DNA of 64,000 nucleotides from Amycolatopsis antarctica (GTDB taxonomy: Bacteria; Actinomycetota; Actinomycetes; Mycobacteriales; Pseudonocardiaceae): positions 1 through 64,000 of the forward strand of contig NZ_NKYE01000021.1 of NCBI RefSeq assembly GCF_002262875.1. Direction: 5' to 3'. Shown here one piece after another: positions 43,453-51,821 of this stretch. Position 1 is the first letter of the stretch; every line of letters begins with the position of its first letter. A model generated the notes under the pieces. That model saw only the letters and a list, made by a program, of their open reading frames with translations, had not been told where the DNA came from and did no database searches. A program made the position numbers and the translations under genes.

Positions 43453-43483
43453 TTGACCTTCGAGTTACCTGAAGGTCGATGAT
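43453..43483 (+). promoter_or_regulatory. MerR-type promoter/operator with 19-bp spacer
   Basis: TTGACC (43453-43458) and GATGAT (43478-43483) are separated by 19 bases, the abnormal spacing that MerR proteins correct. The dyad GACCTTC (43455-43461) / GAAGGTC (43471-43477) lies exactly between them. The predicted transcription start is at about 43490, the base of the GTG start codon of the MerR gene, so its mRNA would be leaderless and self-regulated. Confidence 0.75.
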
Positions 43484-43489
43484 GGGGCG

Positions 43490-44581
43490 GTGCCGGAGCC
43501 CGAACTGATCACGATCGGCGTTCTCGCCCGTTCCAGTGGTCTGACGGCGAGCGCCCTGCGGTTCTACGCGGACAGCGGGGTGCTCGAACCGTCCACTGTG
43601 GATCCAACGTCCGGGTACCGCTACTACACGCCCGCGCAGGCCGAGCGCGCCGTGCTGATCCGGCGGCTGCGCGAGATGGAGATGCCGCTGGACCGGGTCG
43701 CCGAGGTGCTCGCGGCCGGCGCGCAGGCGGCGTCGGCGATCATCGACGAGCACCTCGCGCACCCGGCCGACCGAGTGGAGCGAGCGCGGGCCACGGCGGC
43801 GGCCGTTCGGGCGGCGCTGGCACCGGCGTCCGGCCCGCCGCCGGTGCGGCTCGGCGGGGCGGTGTTCACCCACGCCGTCGAACAGGTGCTGACCGCCACC
43901 ATCCACGAACCCGGTCTGCCGGTGCTCAACGGCGTGCACCTTGAGGCGCGGGCCGATGGTCTCGTGCTCACGGCGACCGACCGCTACCGGCTCTCGACGC
44001 GCACGCTGGTGGTGGAACTGCCCGGCGGCGAGGGCTGGTCGGTGACCGCGGACGCCGACGGCCTGCGGCTGCTGATGCCGTGGACGCGGCGGCAGCACTC
44101 GCTCGCCGTGCATCCGTCCGGCGGCGGGCTCCGGATCGCCACGGACACCGAGGCCAGGGACTGCCGGACGCTGGCAGCGACCTTCCCGGACTGGCGGCTG
44201 CTGCTGGCTTCCCTGCCCGAGACCCGCACCCGCGCGCTGATCGGCCGCGACGCCCTCCGTCGCGTCCTGGAGGAGCAGCCGGAGCGGCGGGTCCGGTTCC
44301 GGCTGCCCGCGGGCGGTGCGGCGGTGACGGTCCGGTCGGCCGGGGCGGAAACGCGGTCGATCCCGGCCGTGCTGACCGGGCCGGCGATCGATATCGACTT
44401 CGACCTGCCCAGCCTGTACCCGGCGATCAGCACGGCGGTCGGCCCGGACGTGCTGATCGACCTGGCGGCACCGGACCTGCCGGTGGTGGTGCGCTCCGCC
44501 GCCGACGGCGACCTCACCACGCTGGTGATGCCGCTGGCCCCCGACACCACCGTTCCGAGCACGGAAGGCAACCGAGAATGA
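43490..44581 (+). CDS. MerR-type regulator fused to a DNA-polymerase-III beta-clamp-like domain
   Basis: The product is 363 residues. Residues 5-110 form a MerR helix-turn-helix (TIGVLARSSGLTASALRFYA, then VLEPSTVDPTSGYRYYTPAQ) and a dimerisation helix. Residues about 120-355 resemble a sliding clamp: LPVLNGVHLEARADGLVLTA followed by TDRYRLSTRTL, the DnaN signature, and later CRTLAATFPDWRLLL, IDFDLPSLYPAISTAVG and a C-terminal VMPLAP strand that corresponds to the clamp end. True clamps have about 370 residues in three domains; here about two are present. The domain is probably a sensor or a partner-binding module rather than a processivity factor. Confidence 0.8.
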   Translation: MPEPELITIGVLARSSGLTASALRFYADSGVLEPSTVDPTSGYRYYTPAQAERAVLIRRLREMEMPLDRVAEVLAAGAQAASAIIDEHLAHPADRVERARATAAAVRAALAPASGPPPVRLGGAVFTHAVEQVLTATIHEPGLPVLNGVHLEARADGLVLTATDRYRLSTRTLVVELPGGEGWSVTADADGLRLLMPWTRRQHSLAVHPSGGGLRIATDTEARDCRTLAATFPDWRLLLASLPETRTRALIGRDALRRVLEEQPERRVRFRLPAGGAAVTVRSAGAETRSIPAVLTGPAIDIDFDLPSLYPAISTAVGPDVLIDLAAPDLPVVVRSAADGDLTTLVMPLAPDTTVPSTEGNRE

Positions 44582-45108
44582 GCCCCACGGAAACGAGCGC
44601 GGCGACCGAATCGCCCGATCCGACGATGACCGAGATCGGCGCGGCGCTGGCCCTCGCCGGCGCGGGGGACACCGCGGCCGCGGGGGAAAGCCTGCTCCGG
44701 ATCTGGGACCGGATCGGCGCGGCGGGCGACCCGTTGCACCGCTGCGGACTCGCCCACTATCTCGCGGATCTCTTCGAGGATCCGGCGCAGGCGCTCGTCT
44801 GGGACGTCCGCGCACTGGACGCCGTGGAGGCGCTGACCGACGAACGGGCGCGGCGGCACCACGACAGTCTGCGGGTGGCCGGGTTCCGCCCGTCCCTGCA
44901 TCTCAATCTCGCCGACAACTTCCGCCGTCTCGGCTCCTTCGACGCCACGGCCGAGCACATCGCCGCGGTGCGGCGGCACCAGGACACCCTGGCCGACGAC
45001 GCGTACGGGGCGATGATCCGGCAGGCGACCACCGAGGTGGCCGCGGCGATCGAACAGCGGTCCACCGAGCCACGGCCCGGCGCCCCTGGAGCGGTCAGCG
45101 ACCGGTGA
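44578..45108 (+). CDS. TPR-like hypothetical protein coupled to the MerR-clamp gene
   Basis: The product is 176 residues. The ATG at 44578 overlaps the stop of the preceding gene (ATGA). It is helical throughout with repeat-like segments: LALAGAGDTAAAGESLLRIW, LHRCGLAHYLADLFEDPAQA, LHLNLADNFRRLGSFDATAE. These resemble tetratricopeptide helices. It probably acts with the MerR-clamp protein. The 3' end overlaps the converging crotonase gene by 14 bases. Confidence 0.7.
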   Translation: MSPTETSAATESPDPTMTEIGAALALAGAGDTAAAGESLLRIWDRIGAAGDPLHRCGLAHYLADLFEDPAQALVWDVRALDAVEALTDERARRHHDSLRVAGFRPSLHLNLADNFRRLGSFDATAEHIAAVRRHQDTLADDAYGAMIRQATTEVAAAIEQRSTEPRPGAPGAVSDR

Positions 45109-45883
45109 AGCGGGCTTCCCGCCGTTCGACGAAGCTCTGCACGCCCTCGGCGGCGTCCTCGCTGGCGACGACGCCGGGCAGGACGCCCTTGAGGTGTTCG
45201 GCGGCGGCGCGCTCGGAGCCGGAGCGCAGGGCGACGCGGGCGTTGGCCAGCGTGCCCGCGACGCCCAGCGGCGCCTGCGCGGCGATCACCTTGGCCAGTG
45301 CCACCGCCCGGTCGAACTGCTCGCCCGCCGGGACGACCTCCTGCACCAGCCCGATCCGGTGCGCCTCCTCGGCACCGAACTCCTCGCCGGTGAGCAGGAA
45401 GCGCATCGCGTTGCCCCAGCCGAGCTGGGCAGGGGCGCGCAGCGTCGCCCCGCCGAAGGGCAGGATCCCGCGGCCGATCTCGAGCTGCCGGAACCGGACG
45501 TCGTCTGCGGCGACGACGATGTCGCAGGCGAGCGCCAGTTCGATCGACAGCGTGTAGGCGATCCCTTGCACGGCAAGGACGACGGGTTTGCCGACGGGTT
45601 CCTTCCACAGGCCGAACGGATCGTGCCTGCCGTCGCCGGACAGCGCGTCCGGGCCGTGCTCGGCGACGGCGGGGAAGACGTCGGCCAGGTCGAGCCCGGC
45701 GCTGAAGTGGTCGCCGTGTCCGAAGAGGACGGCGACGCGGGCCTCCTCGTCCTCGGCGAGCCGGTCGTAGGCGGCGCCCACCTCGGCGATCGTCTGCAGG
45801 TCCCAGGCGTTGCGCTTGGCGGCACGGTCGATGCCGATCAGCATCACGTGTCCGTCGCGTTCGACGGTGACGCGGTGGGTCAT
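45095..45883 (-). CDS. enoyl-CoA hydratase/isomerase family protein (crotonase)
   Basis: The product is 262 residues from the ATG ending at 45883. Crotonase features are ERDGHVMLIGIDRAAKRNAW, the oxyanion-hole segment HFSAGLDLADVF, and IELALACDIVVAADDVRFRQ followed by LEIGRGILPFGGA. The Glu pair of hydratases is replaced at one position (IGRGILPFGG, lacking E at the first site), so isomerase or another crotonase activity is possible. Two identical palindromes lie 116-179 bases upstream. Confidence 0.8.
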   Translation of the reverse strand: MTHRVTVERDGHVMLIGIDRAAKRNAWDLQTIAEVGAAYDRLAEDEEARVAVLFGHGDHFSAGLDLADVFPAVAEHGPDALSGDGRHDPFGLWKEPVGKPVVLAVQGIAYTLSIELALACDIVVAADDVRFRQLEIGRGILPFGGATLRAPAQLGWGNAMRFLLTGEEFGAEEAHRIGLVQEVVPAGEQFDRAVALAKVIAAQAPLGVAGTLANARVALRSGSERAAAEHLKGVLPGVVASEDAAEGVQSFVERREARFTGR

Positions 45884-45998
45884 GCACGCTCCTCGGCTAG
45901 GCGGATCGTCAGGCAAACCCTGTCACACGGTGACGCCCTGGCGAACGCTGCGCGACCGGTGACCTTCCCCTCACCCGCCACCATGGCCGCCTTCCCAC

Positions 45999-46062
45999 CG
46001 CAATACGTCGACATATTGCGAAGCATCGTGCACAAGGCATCGCAATACGTCGACATATTGCG
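45999..46062. promoter_or_regulatory. two identical 22-bp palindromes, 42 bp apart
   Basis: The same 22-base sequence occurs at 45999-46020 and 46041-46062. Each is a dyad with arms CGCAATA and TATTGCG around a GTCGAC core, with one mismatched pair. Their starts are 42 bases apart, four helical turns, so two dimers would bind the same face of the DNA. They lie in the 200-base interval between the crotonase start and the end of the broken gntR gene. Confidence 0.75.
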
Positions 46063-46083
46063 GGCGGAAGCGCCCGGAGAGGG

Positions 46084-46847
46084 TCAGTCGGCGCGCCACT
46101 CGTAGGTGAGTTCGTAGCGGTCGGCGGGCAGCACCATGTCGTTGCACTCCATCGGTGTGCCGTCCGCGCGGCGGGCGACGCGGGTCACGGTCACCACCGG
46201 GGTACCGGCCGAGAGCTGGAGATGCACCGCCTCGTCCGGGGTCGGCATGCGCGCCCCGACGTACTCGGCGAAGTCGGCGATCACGTGGCCCGCTTCCTCG
46301 AGACGGGCGTATGCGCCACCCGGGCCGGTGTCGACCTTCTCCAACGCGGAACCGCGGGTGAATTCGCGTGGCAGCCGGGATACCGCGAGCTGGACCACGA
46401 GCCCGTCGGCGCGCATAACCCTGTCCCGGACGGTGATGTCCGAGCCGACCTCGACCGCCAGATGTTCGGCGACGCGCGCGTCGGCCTTCTCGAAGCGGAC
46501 CTTCACCGAGGACGAGGGCGTGAACCCCTGCTCCGCCGCATCGGCCAGGAACGCCCCCTGATTCCGTTCCCGGGCGGCACGGGACAACCTCGATCTGGCG
46601 AGCCGCCGGATCCGCGCCGGCGGCGTCACGAAGACCCCACGGCCGTGCTCCGCCGTCACGATTCCCTCGGTGCGAAGCACGTTGACGGCATCACGGATCG
46701 TCGGGCGGGACACGCCGTAGGAGCCGACCAGTTCGCGCTCACTGGGAAGTCTTGCGCCGGGGCCGTAGTCGCCCTCGGTGATCCGCTGCGGAGGTCCGCG
46801 GCGACCTGCCGGAAGAGGGGAAGGCCGCTGGTTCGGTCGATCACCAT
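46084..46847 (-). pseudogene. GntR/HutC-family regulator split by a frameshift
   Basis: Translation from the ATG ending at 46847 (GGAGA upstream) gives MVIDRTSGLPLFRQVAADLR, the GntR start, then goes out of frame near 46786. The next frame continues RITEGDYGPGARLPSEREL, the expected GntR core, then VSRPTIRDAVNVLRTEG and a UTRA ligand domain (AEQGFTPSSSVKVRFEKADA, with VTRVARRADGTPMECND) to 46084. One missing base, or two extra, near 46786 explains it. Either a recent mutation or a sequencing error; no other damage is seen. Confidence 0.75.
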
Positions 46848-46875
46848 CGCACCATTCTCCTCACGAGCTGTCGTC

Positions 46876-46932
46876 TTGACCAGTTACGGCTCCACGTGCC
46901 AGGGCAACTGGTCAGGACAAGTTGACCAGTTG
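46876..46932. promoter_or_regulatory. GntR-type operator sites
   Basis: TTGACCAGTT occurs at 46876-46885. CAACTGGTCA (46905-46914) and TGACCAGTTG (46923-46932) form a perfect 10-bp-armed dyad with an 8-base spacer. The AACTGGTC/GACCAGTT half-site is typical for HutC-subfamily GntR regulators. The sites lie between the gntR gene (leftward) and the small gene starting at 46944, so they can control both. Confidence 0.7.
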
Positions 46933-46943
46933 ATTGGAACGCG

Positions 46944-47126
46944 ATGCTTTGGGCGACATTGCTGCTGTCTGTTTTCTCTCCGGCGATCTGGCTGGCGGCG
47001 AGCTTGTCCAGGTGGGCCACACGCGCTCGTCGGTCGACCGACGAACAGCTCGAAGCCGAGCAGCTCGACAGAATGCTTCCGGCCTTCCGGATGGCCAACG
47101 ACCTGTGCCAAGCGGTGAGGCGATGA
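46944..47126 (+). CDS. small single-helix membrane protein
   Basis: The product is 60 residues from the ATG at 46944. One membrane segment (MLWATLLLSVFSPAIWLAAS) is followed by a charged helix (EQLEAEQLDRMLPAFRMAND). It overlaps the next gene by 4 bases (ATGA), and the GntR operator dyad ends 11 bases before its start, so it is probably a target of the GntR protein. Confidence 0.5.
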   Translation: MLWATLLLSVFSPAIWLAASLSRWATRARRSTDEQLEAEQLDRMLPAFRMANDLCQAVRR

Positions 47127-47365
47127 CCCCCGCCGTCGGCGACACAGAGGTCGAGGAATGCGCGGCTGAGTGGTTGCTGCGACTTGTCGCGTCCACCATC
47201 GCCATCGCTGACCAGCTTGAACGACTGAGCTGCAACGTGCCGGACGATGCCGGCGAACACGTGCGCCGTGCGCTCAGCGGCATCGAGCACGACCTGCTGC
47301 CAGGGCTGGATCGGGCCCGGCTCGCATTGTTACGGCGGGGGTGGGCGGTCACGGCTTCAGGGTGA
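47123..47365 (+). CDS. small helical protein coupled to the membrane protein upstream
   Basis: The product is 80 residues from the ATG at 47123, which overlaps the preceding stop (ATGA) and has GGTGAGG upstream. It is helical: EECAAEWLLRLVASTIAIAD, then AGEHVRRALSGIEHDLLPGL. The 3' end overlaps the converging oxidoreductase gene by 17 bases. Function unknown. Confidence 0.5.
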   Translation: MTPAVGDTEVEECAAEWLLRLVASTIAIADQLERLSCNVPDDAGEHVRRALSGIEHDLLPGLDRARLALLRRGWAVTASG

Positions 47366-48335
47366 CTTTTCCGGTGGTGCGGCGGGATTCCAGCGCACGG
47401 TGGGCGGTGGCGGCCTCGGCGAGCGCGAACGGTTCGCCGACGAGCGGCGTGAGCCTGCCCGTCGTGAGCGCCCGCAGCGACTTCTCCTCCAGCGCCCGCA
47501 GGCTGCCTGCCCGTTGCCACAGCCGGGGTCCGAGTGGCGAGACGGCGCTGAGCCCGCGCGACATGAGCAGTTCGCCGGTGACCGGCGCGGCGTACCCGGC
47601 CGACCAGCCGAACAGCAGCACGCGCCCGCCCGGCCCCAGCAGTTGCAGTGCGTGCCCGGCGGGTTCGCCACCGACACCGTCCAGCAGGACGGTGACGGCC
47701 CTTTCGCCCAGTTCCGAGCGAACCAGCGTTGGCCAGCCGGGGTCGGTGTAGTCGACGGCGATGTCCGCGCCGAGTTCACGCACCAGGCCGGCCTTCGCCT
47801 TCCCGCCCGCGAGCCCGACGACGGTCGCACCGAGGTTGCGGCCCTCGCGCACCAGCAGCGAGCCGATACCGCCGGCCGCGGCGGTGACCAGTACGACGTC
47901 GTCGGCGGTCAGTTCCGCCACGTCGAGCAGGCCCACGGCGGTGCGGCCGGTACCGATCATGGCGACCGCGGAGCCAGGCGAGACGTTCTCGGGCAGCGTG
48001 TGCACCGACGCCAGGTCGGCCACGGCGAGTTCGGCGTATCCGCCACTGGCCTGGCCGAGGTGCGCGACCACGCGCGCGCCCAGCCAGGATCGCGGGACCC
48101 TGTCGCCGAGCGCGTCGACGGTTCCGGCGACCTCCCGGCCCGGCGTCATCGGCAGTTCCGGCAGCGGGAAAGGGCCACCCCCGGTACCGCTGCGGATGGC
48201 CGTGTCGATCAGGTGCACCCCGGACGCGGCGACGGAGATGCGCACCTGCCCGGCAGCGGGCAGCGGATCGCGAACCTCCTCGAAGAGCAGGTTCTCCGCG
48301 GGCCCGAACTCGTACTGCCGAACAGCGCGCATCAT
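47349..48335 (-). CDS. zinc-less MDR-family quinone oxidoreductase-like protein
   Basis: The product is 328 residues. MDR features are EEVRDPLPAAGQVRISVAAS, MTPGREVAGTVDALGDRV, the NADPH-binding VTAAAGGIGSLLVREGRNLG and LLDGVGGEPAGHALQLLGPG. The zinc ligands of alcohol dehydrogenases are absent, so an NADPH:quinone reductase type is likely. Its neighbours do not suggest a substrate. Confidence 0.8.
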   Translation of the reverse strand: MMRAVRQYEFGPAENLLFEEVRDPLPAAGQVRISVAASGVHLIDTAIRSGTGGGPFPLPELPMTPGREVAGTVDALGDRVPRSWLGARVVAHLGQASGGYAELAVADLASVHTLPENVSPGSAVAMIGTGRTAVGLLDVAELTADDVVLVTAAAGGIGSLLVREGRNLGATVVGLAGGKAKAGLVRELGADIAVDYTDPGWPTLVRSELGERAVTVLLDGVGGEPAGHALQLLGPGGRVLLFGWSAGYAAPVTGELLMSRGLSAVSPLGPRLWQRAGSLRALEEKSLRALTTGRLTPLVGEPFALAEAATAHRALESRRTTGKVTLKP

Positions 48336-48440
48336 CTTCTCCGTGAACTCCGTCGATGCCGTACGGGACGACGCCCGCCCGTACCGGCGGAGACCACGGT
48401 AGAAGCTGAAGTTATGTAGAGGTCAACCGTTCGCCGCGGA

Positions 48441-49913
48441 TCAGCGGGACCGGCGCCGCCCGGAACGCGCTCCCGCCGAGAACGCGGCAGCGCCCCCGGC
48501 ACCGGGCGACGGGGCAGCGGCGCGGCGCCTGCCGCCACCGGAACCCTGCCTGCTTCCGCCGGAACCACCGGAACCGCCGGAACTCTGCCTGCCGCCACCG
48601 GAGCCGCCACGGGACGCGGCCTGCTCGCCGCCGCGGCGCCCGCCCTGCTTCTCGCCACGCGCGGCCGCCGGACGACGGGGCCTGCGCGGCTGCGCGGCCT
48701 CCTTCGGCGGCGGGGTGACGAAGATGCGCTCGCCGGGGGCCAGCTCCGCCAGCAGCGGGTGCTGCGGATCCAGCCGCGTGGTCCTGGGACGGATGCCCGC
48801 CTTGCGCGTCAGATCGCGCACGTCGGCCACCTGCGCGTCGGTCATCAGCGTGACCACCGTGCCGGAGGCGCCCGCGCGGGCCGTGCGACCGGAACGGTGC
48901 AGGTACGCCTTGTGCTCGGCGGGCGGGTCGGCGTGGATGACCAGGCTGACGTCGTCGACGTGAATACCGCGGGCGGCGATGTCGGTGGCTACCAGTGCGG
49001 TCGCACCACCGCCGGAGAACGCGTCCAGATTGCGGGTCCGGGCGGTCTGCCCGAGGTTGCCGTGCAGCTCGACCGCCTGCACCCCGGCGGCGACGAGCTG
49101 CTTGGTGAGCTTCTTCGCGCCGTGCTTGGTGCGGGTGAACACCAGCGTCCGGCCGGGGGCCGCGGTGAGGTCGACGAGTACCGGCAGCCGTGCGTCCGCG
49201 CCCACGTGCAGCACGTGGTGCGTCATGGTCGCCACGGGCGACTCGGCCGAGTCGACGCTGTGCGTGACCGGGTTGGTCAGGTACCGCCGCACCAGGACGT
49301 CCACGCCGGAGTCGAGGGTGGCGGAGAACAGCATCCGCTGCCCGTCGGCGGGAGTGGCGTCGAGCAGCTTCCGGACGGCGGGCAGGAATCCGAGGTCGGC
49401 CATGTGGTCCGCCTCGTCCAGCACGGTGATCTCGACGTCGTCGAGCCGGGCGTGCCCGGTGGACAAGTGGTCGAGCAGCCGACCGGGGCAGGCGATCAGC
49501 ACGTCGACCCCGGCGCGTAGCGCGTTGATCTGCGGGTTGGGCCGCACCCCGCCGAACACCGTCATGGTGCGCAGTCTGAGCCGCTTCGCCAGCGGGGCGA
49601 TGGACGCCTCGATCTGGTTGACGAGTTCACGGGTGGGCGCGAGCACCAGTGCGCGAGGCCTGCCGGGCCTGCGGCCGCTGCCGGACTGCGAGAGCCGGGC
49701 CAGCAGTGGCAGCAGGAAGGCGTAGGTCTTACCGGATCCGGTGCGGCCGCGGCCGAGTACGTCTCGGCCCGCCAGGGAGTCCGGCAGGGTCGCGGCCTGG
49801 ATCGGGAACGGGGTGTCGACGCCGGTCTCCGCGAGTGCGGATACCAGGTCGGCGGGAACGCCCAGCTCGGCGAACGAGGGGGCGGGCATGTCTTCGGGGC
49901 GGCGTGCCGCCAT
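48441..49913 (-). CDS. DEAD-box RNA helicase
   Basis: The product is 490 residues. Motifs in order: Q motif FAELGVPADLVSALAETGVD with PFPIQ, Walker A GRTGSGKT, PTRELVNQI, VLDEADHMADLGF, SAT (MLFSATLD), VFTRTKHGAKKL, ATDIAARGI and HRSGRTARAG. The C-terminal about 90 residues are basic and Gly/Ser/Arg-rich with GGSGGSGG repeats, as in RhlE/CsdA-like cold-shock helicases that bind RNA nonspecifically. The 667 bases upstream of it hold no gene but are structured. Confidence 0.92.
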   Translation of the reverse strand: MAARRPEDMPAPSFAELGVPADLVSALAETGVDTPFPIQAATLPDSLAGRDVLGRGRTGSGKTYAFLLPLLARLSQSGSGRRPGRPRALVLAPTRELVNQIEASIAPLAKRLRLRTMTVFGGVRPNPQINALRAGVDVLIACPGRLLDHLSTGHARLDDVEITVLDEADHMADLGFLPAVRKLLDATPADGQRMLFSATLDSGVDVLVRRYLTNPVTHSVDSAESPVATMTHHVLHVGADARLPVLVDLTAAPGRTLVFTRTKHGAKKLTKQLVAAGVQAVELHGNLGQTARTRNLDAFSGGGATALVATDIAARGIHVDDVSLVIHADPPAEHKAYLHRSGRTARAGASGTVVTLMTDAQVADVRDLTRKAGIRPRTTRLDPQHPLLAELAPGERIFVTPPPKEAAQPRRPRRPAAARGEKQGGRRGGEQAASRGGSGGGRQSSGGSGGSGGSRQGSGGGRRRAAAPSPGAGGAAAFSAGARSGRRRSR

Positions 49914-50580
49914 AGAGGGCTCCGAACATCGAAGGGTCGTCCTGCCCGGCGCAGACCATGGTGGCCGCGGCGCGTGGTGGTCGACATGGAGATTCGGCCC
50001 GAGGCAGAACTGAGCGGGCCTGTGCGTACTGTACGACGGCGGTCACGGTCCCGCATCCATCGGGCCTCGGTTACCCCGTGACACCGCGTTCCCGGCCGGG
50101 CGCTCGTGGTCGCCGCGGCAAGTTCGTCCACATCGGACTGTTCTTTGACGGCGCAGTTACCGGGAGCTACAGGGCGAGCGAAATCGTTGCTGTTCAACGT
50201 GTTCGAGTCGGTGTGCGCTCGCCGTTTCGATCGTCCACTGTGTCCGTCCCAATAGGACTGACGTGGATTCTTCCGTTTGTGACGATGAGTGACCGGTCGA
50301 CAACGTATCCTTTGTCACAAAGGAACGTACGTAACCCGGACGACGTGGGGTACTGTCAGTGTGTCGAGCGCGACTCACTCGCCGGTGAAAGCCGGTTTCG
50401 CCTCGACGATCGACCGGACGCCGAGACGCGGCCGGAGAACGGGAGCACCGGCACGCCGGCCGGTCCGGAACGCACCGCACATGCGGGGCCACGGAGTGCA
50501 CGGCGAGCACATGCCGGGCGCTGGTTACCACGTAACGATTTGCCATTCGCGAAGGTTTTTCCGACGAGGCAAGGAGCCCG
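49914..50580. other. gene-free interval with a perfect palindrome
   Basis: No coding frame is convincing between the helicase start and 50580. CCTTTGT / ACAAAGG (50309-50323) is a perfect palindrome with a one-base centre. TTTGTGAC about 35 bases upstream repeats its right half, so a regulator of dyad symmetry is likely. The part next to the helicase could be a long 5' leader, as is common for cold-shock RNA helicases. Confidence 0.45.
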
Positions 50581-50880
50581 ATGAATCCGGCAACACGAAG
50601 GACTCGCGACGTCGCGGGCGGCGAGTTCGAGCGCGCTCGCGCCCAGGCCAAGAGCTTCGAGAACATCCAGCGGGACAAGGCGAGCCGTACGGTCGCGGGT
50701 CATTCGATCGACGCCGAGGACTGCAGCAGTCTGCTCGCCATGCTCGGCCTGCACGATGCCGTCCGTCAGTACGGTGAGCCCGCACAGGTCGTCACCCCGG
50801 CCGCCGAGCCCGCACCGTCCTTCCTCGGTGGCACCACGCTGCGCACCGACCTGCTGCCCTCCGCGCGCCGGCTTCCGTAG
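50581..50880 (+). CDS. hypothetical protein
   Basis: The product is 99 residues from an ATG with AAGGAG (50571-50576) at good spacing. It is soluble with no motif (GGEFERARAQAKSFENIQRD, HSIDAEDCSSLLAMLGLHDA). The C-terminal half is Pro/Ala-rich. The Shine-Dalgarno site and codon use support it being a gene. No similarity recognised. Positions 50881-51226 after it hold no gene. Confidence 0.5.
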   Translation: MNPATRRTRDVAGGEFERARAQAKSFENIQRDKASRTVAGHSIDAEDCSSLLAMLGLHDAVRQYGEPAQVVTPAAEPAPSFLGGTTLRTDLLPSARRLP

Positions 50881-51226
50881 CGTCTCCGCCGCGCCGCCGG
50901 TCCTCCTGGGGTACTCGCCCGCGTGGTGAGGTCCCGGAGGGCCCGGCGGGCCAGGGCCCCGCGTGACCACCTACCGCGACGCCCGCCATCGAACGGTCCA
51001 GCCCGCACGGCCGAATGGCCGTATCTCGGTGCCGAGTCGTCTGCTCCGCGTCGACGATCGCGCAGTATTCCCGGTCGTTATCGCGTTGAGATAGCCATAT
51101 GCGTAACGTTTGCCCCGGACCTATACCTATATCAGGTGACACCCGTCCGAATGGGCCGTGTCGGCGGGGTGACGGTTCACCCGCACCCCGGATGACCGAG
51201 CGACGCACTGAGGCTGGAGAAACACC

Positions 51227-51643
51227 GTGGCCGTGATCGGGTACGCCCCCGGCGCGTACGACCTGTTCCACATCGGGCACCTGAACATCCTGCGCCATGC
51301 CCGCGCGCACTGCGACCGGCTGGTCGCGGGCGTGGTGGACGACGAGGTGATCGTCCGGGCGAAGGCGCGCCTGCCGATCGTGCCGCTGGCCGAGCGGCTG
51401 GAGATCGTCGGCAGCATCCGCCACGTGGACGAGGTCGTGGTGGACCGGCACGTGGACAAGTTCGAGTCGTGGCGGGAGTTCGGCTACGACGTGCTGTTCA
51501 AGGGGGACGACTGGCGCGGCACCCCGCGCGGCGAGTCACTGGAACAGCGACTCGGCGCGGTCGGCGCGACGGTCGTCTACTTCCCGTACACGATGCACAC
51601 CTCCAGTACCGCGCTGCGCAAGATGATCACCGAGAGCGCGTGA
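51227..51643 (+). CDS. cytidylyltransferase-family nucleotidyltransferase (TagD/GCT-like)
   Basis: The product is 138 residues from the GTG at 51227. The nucleotidyltransferase fold shows GYAPGAYDLFHIGHLNILRH (the HxGH motif), ADDEVIVRAKARLP-type loop (GVVDDEVIVRAKARLPIVP), VLFKGDDWRG and the C-terminal YTMHTSSTALRKM (the SST-x-x-R motif). Glycerol-3-phosphate cytidylyltransferases have this length and order. It may supply a CDP-alcohol to the CDP-alcohol phosphotransferase at 59088 and starts the glycan locus. Confidence 0.8.
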   Translation: MAVIGYAPGAYDLFHIGHLNILRHARAHCDRLVAGVVDDEVIVRAKARLPIVPLAERLEIVGSIRHVDEVVVDRHVDKFESWREFGYDVLFKGDDWRGTPRGESLEQRLGAVGATVVYFPYTMHTSSTALRKMITESA

Positions 51644-51703
51644 ACAGCCCGCGCCCGGAGATGGGCCACTTCCCGGCCGCGGACCGGCGACCTCACGTTA
51701 ATA

Positions 51704-51739
51704 TCACTCGAACGAGTGAGCACCCGTTCTTGTGAACGG
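51704..51739. promoter_or_regulatory. two inverted repeats upstream of the secreted fibrinogen-like gene
   Basis: TCACTCG / CGAGTGA (51704-51719) with a 2-base centre is followed by CCGTTC / GAACGG (51724-51739) with a 4-base loop. They lie 83-118 bases before the GTG at 51822, in the interval after the cytidylyltransferase gene. One may be an operator and the other a terminator or leader hairpin. Confidence 0.45.
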
Positions 51740-51821
51740 CCATCGACGCTCACCGCACCCGATCACTTCCCGCGCGGCGCACCCGTCGCGCGGACGACAC
51801 GACGACCTTGGGAGCACCAGC

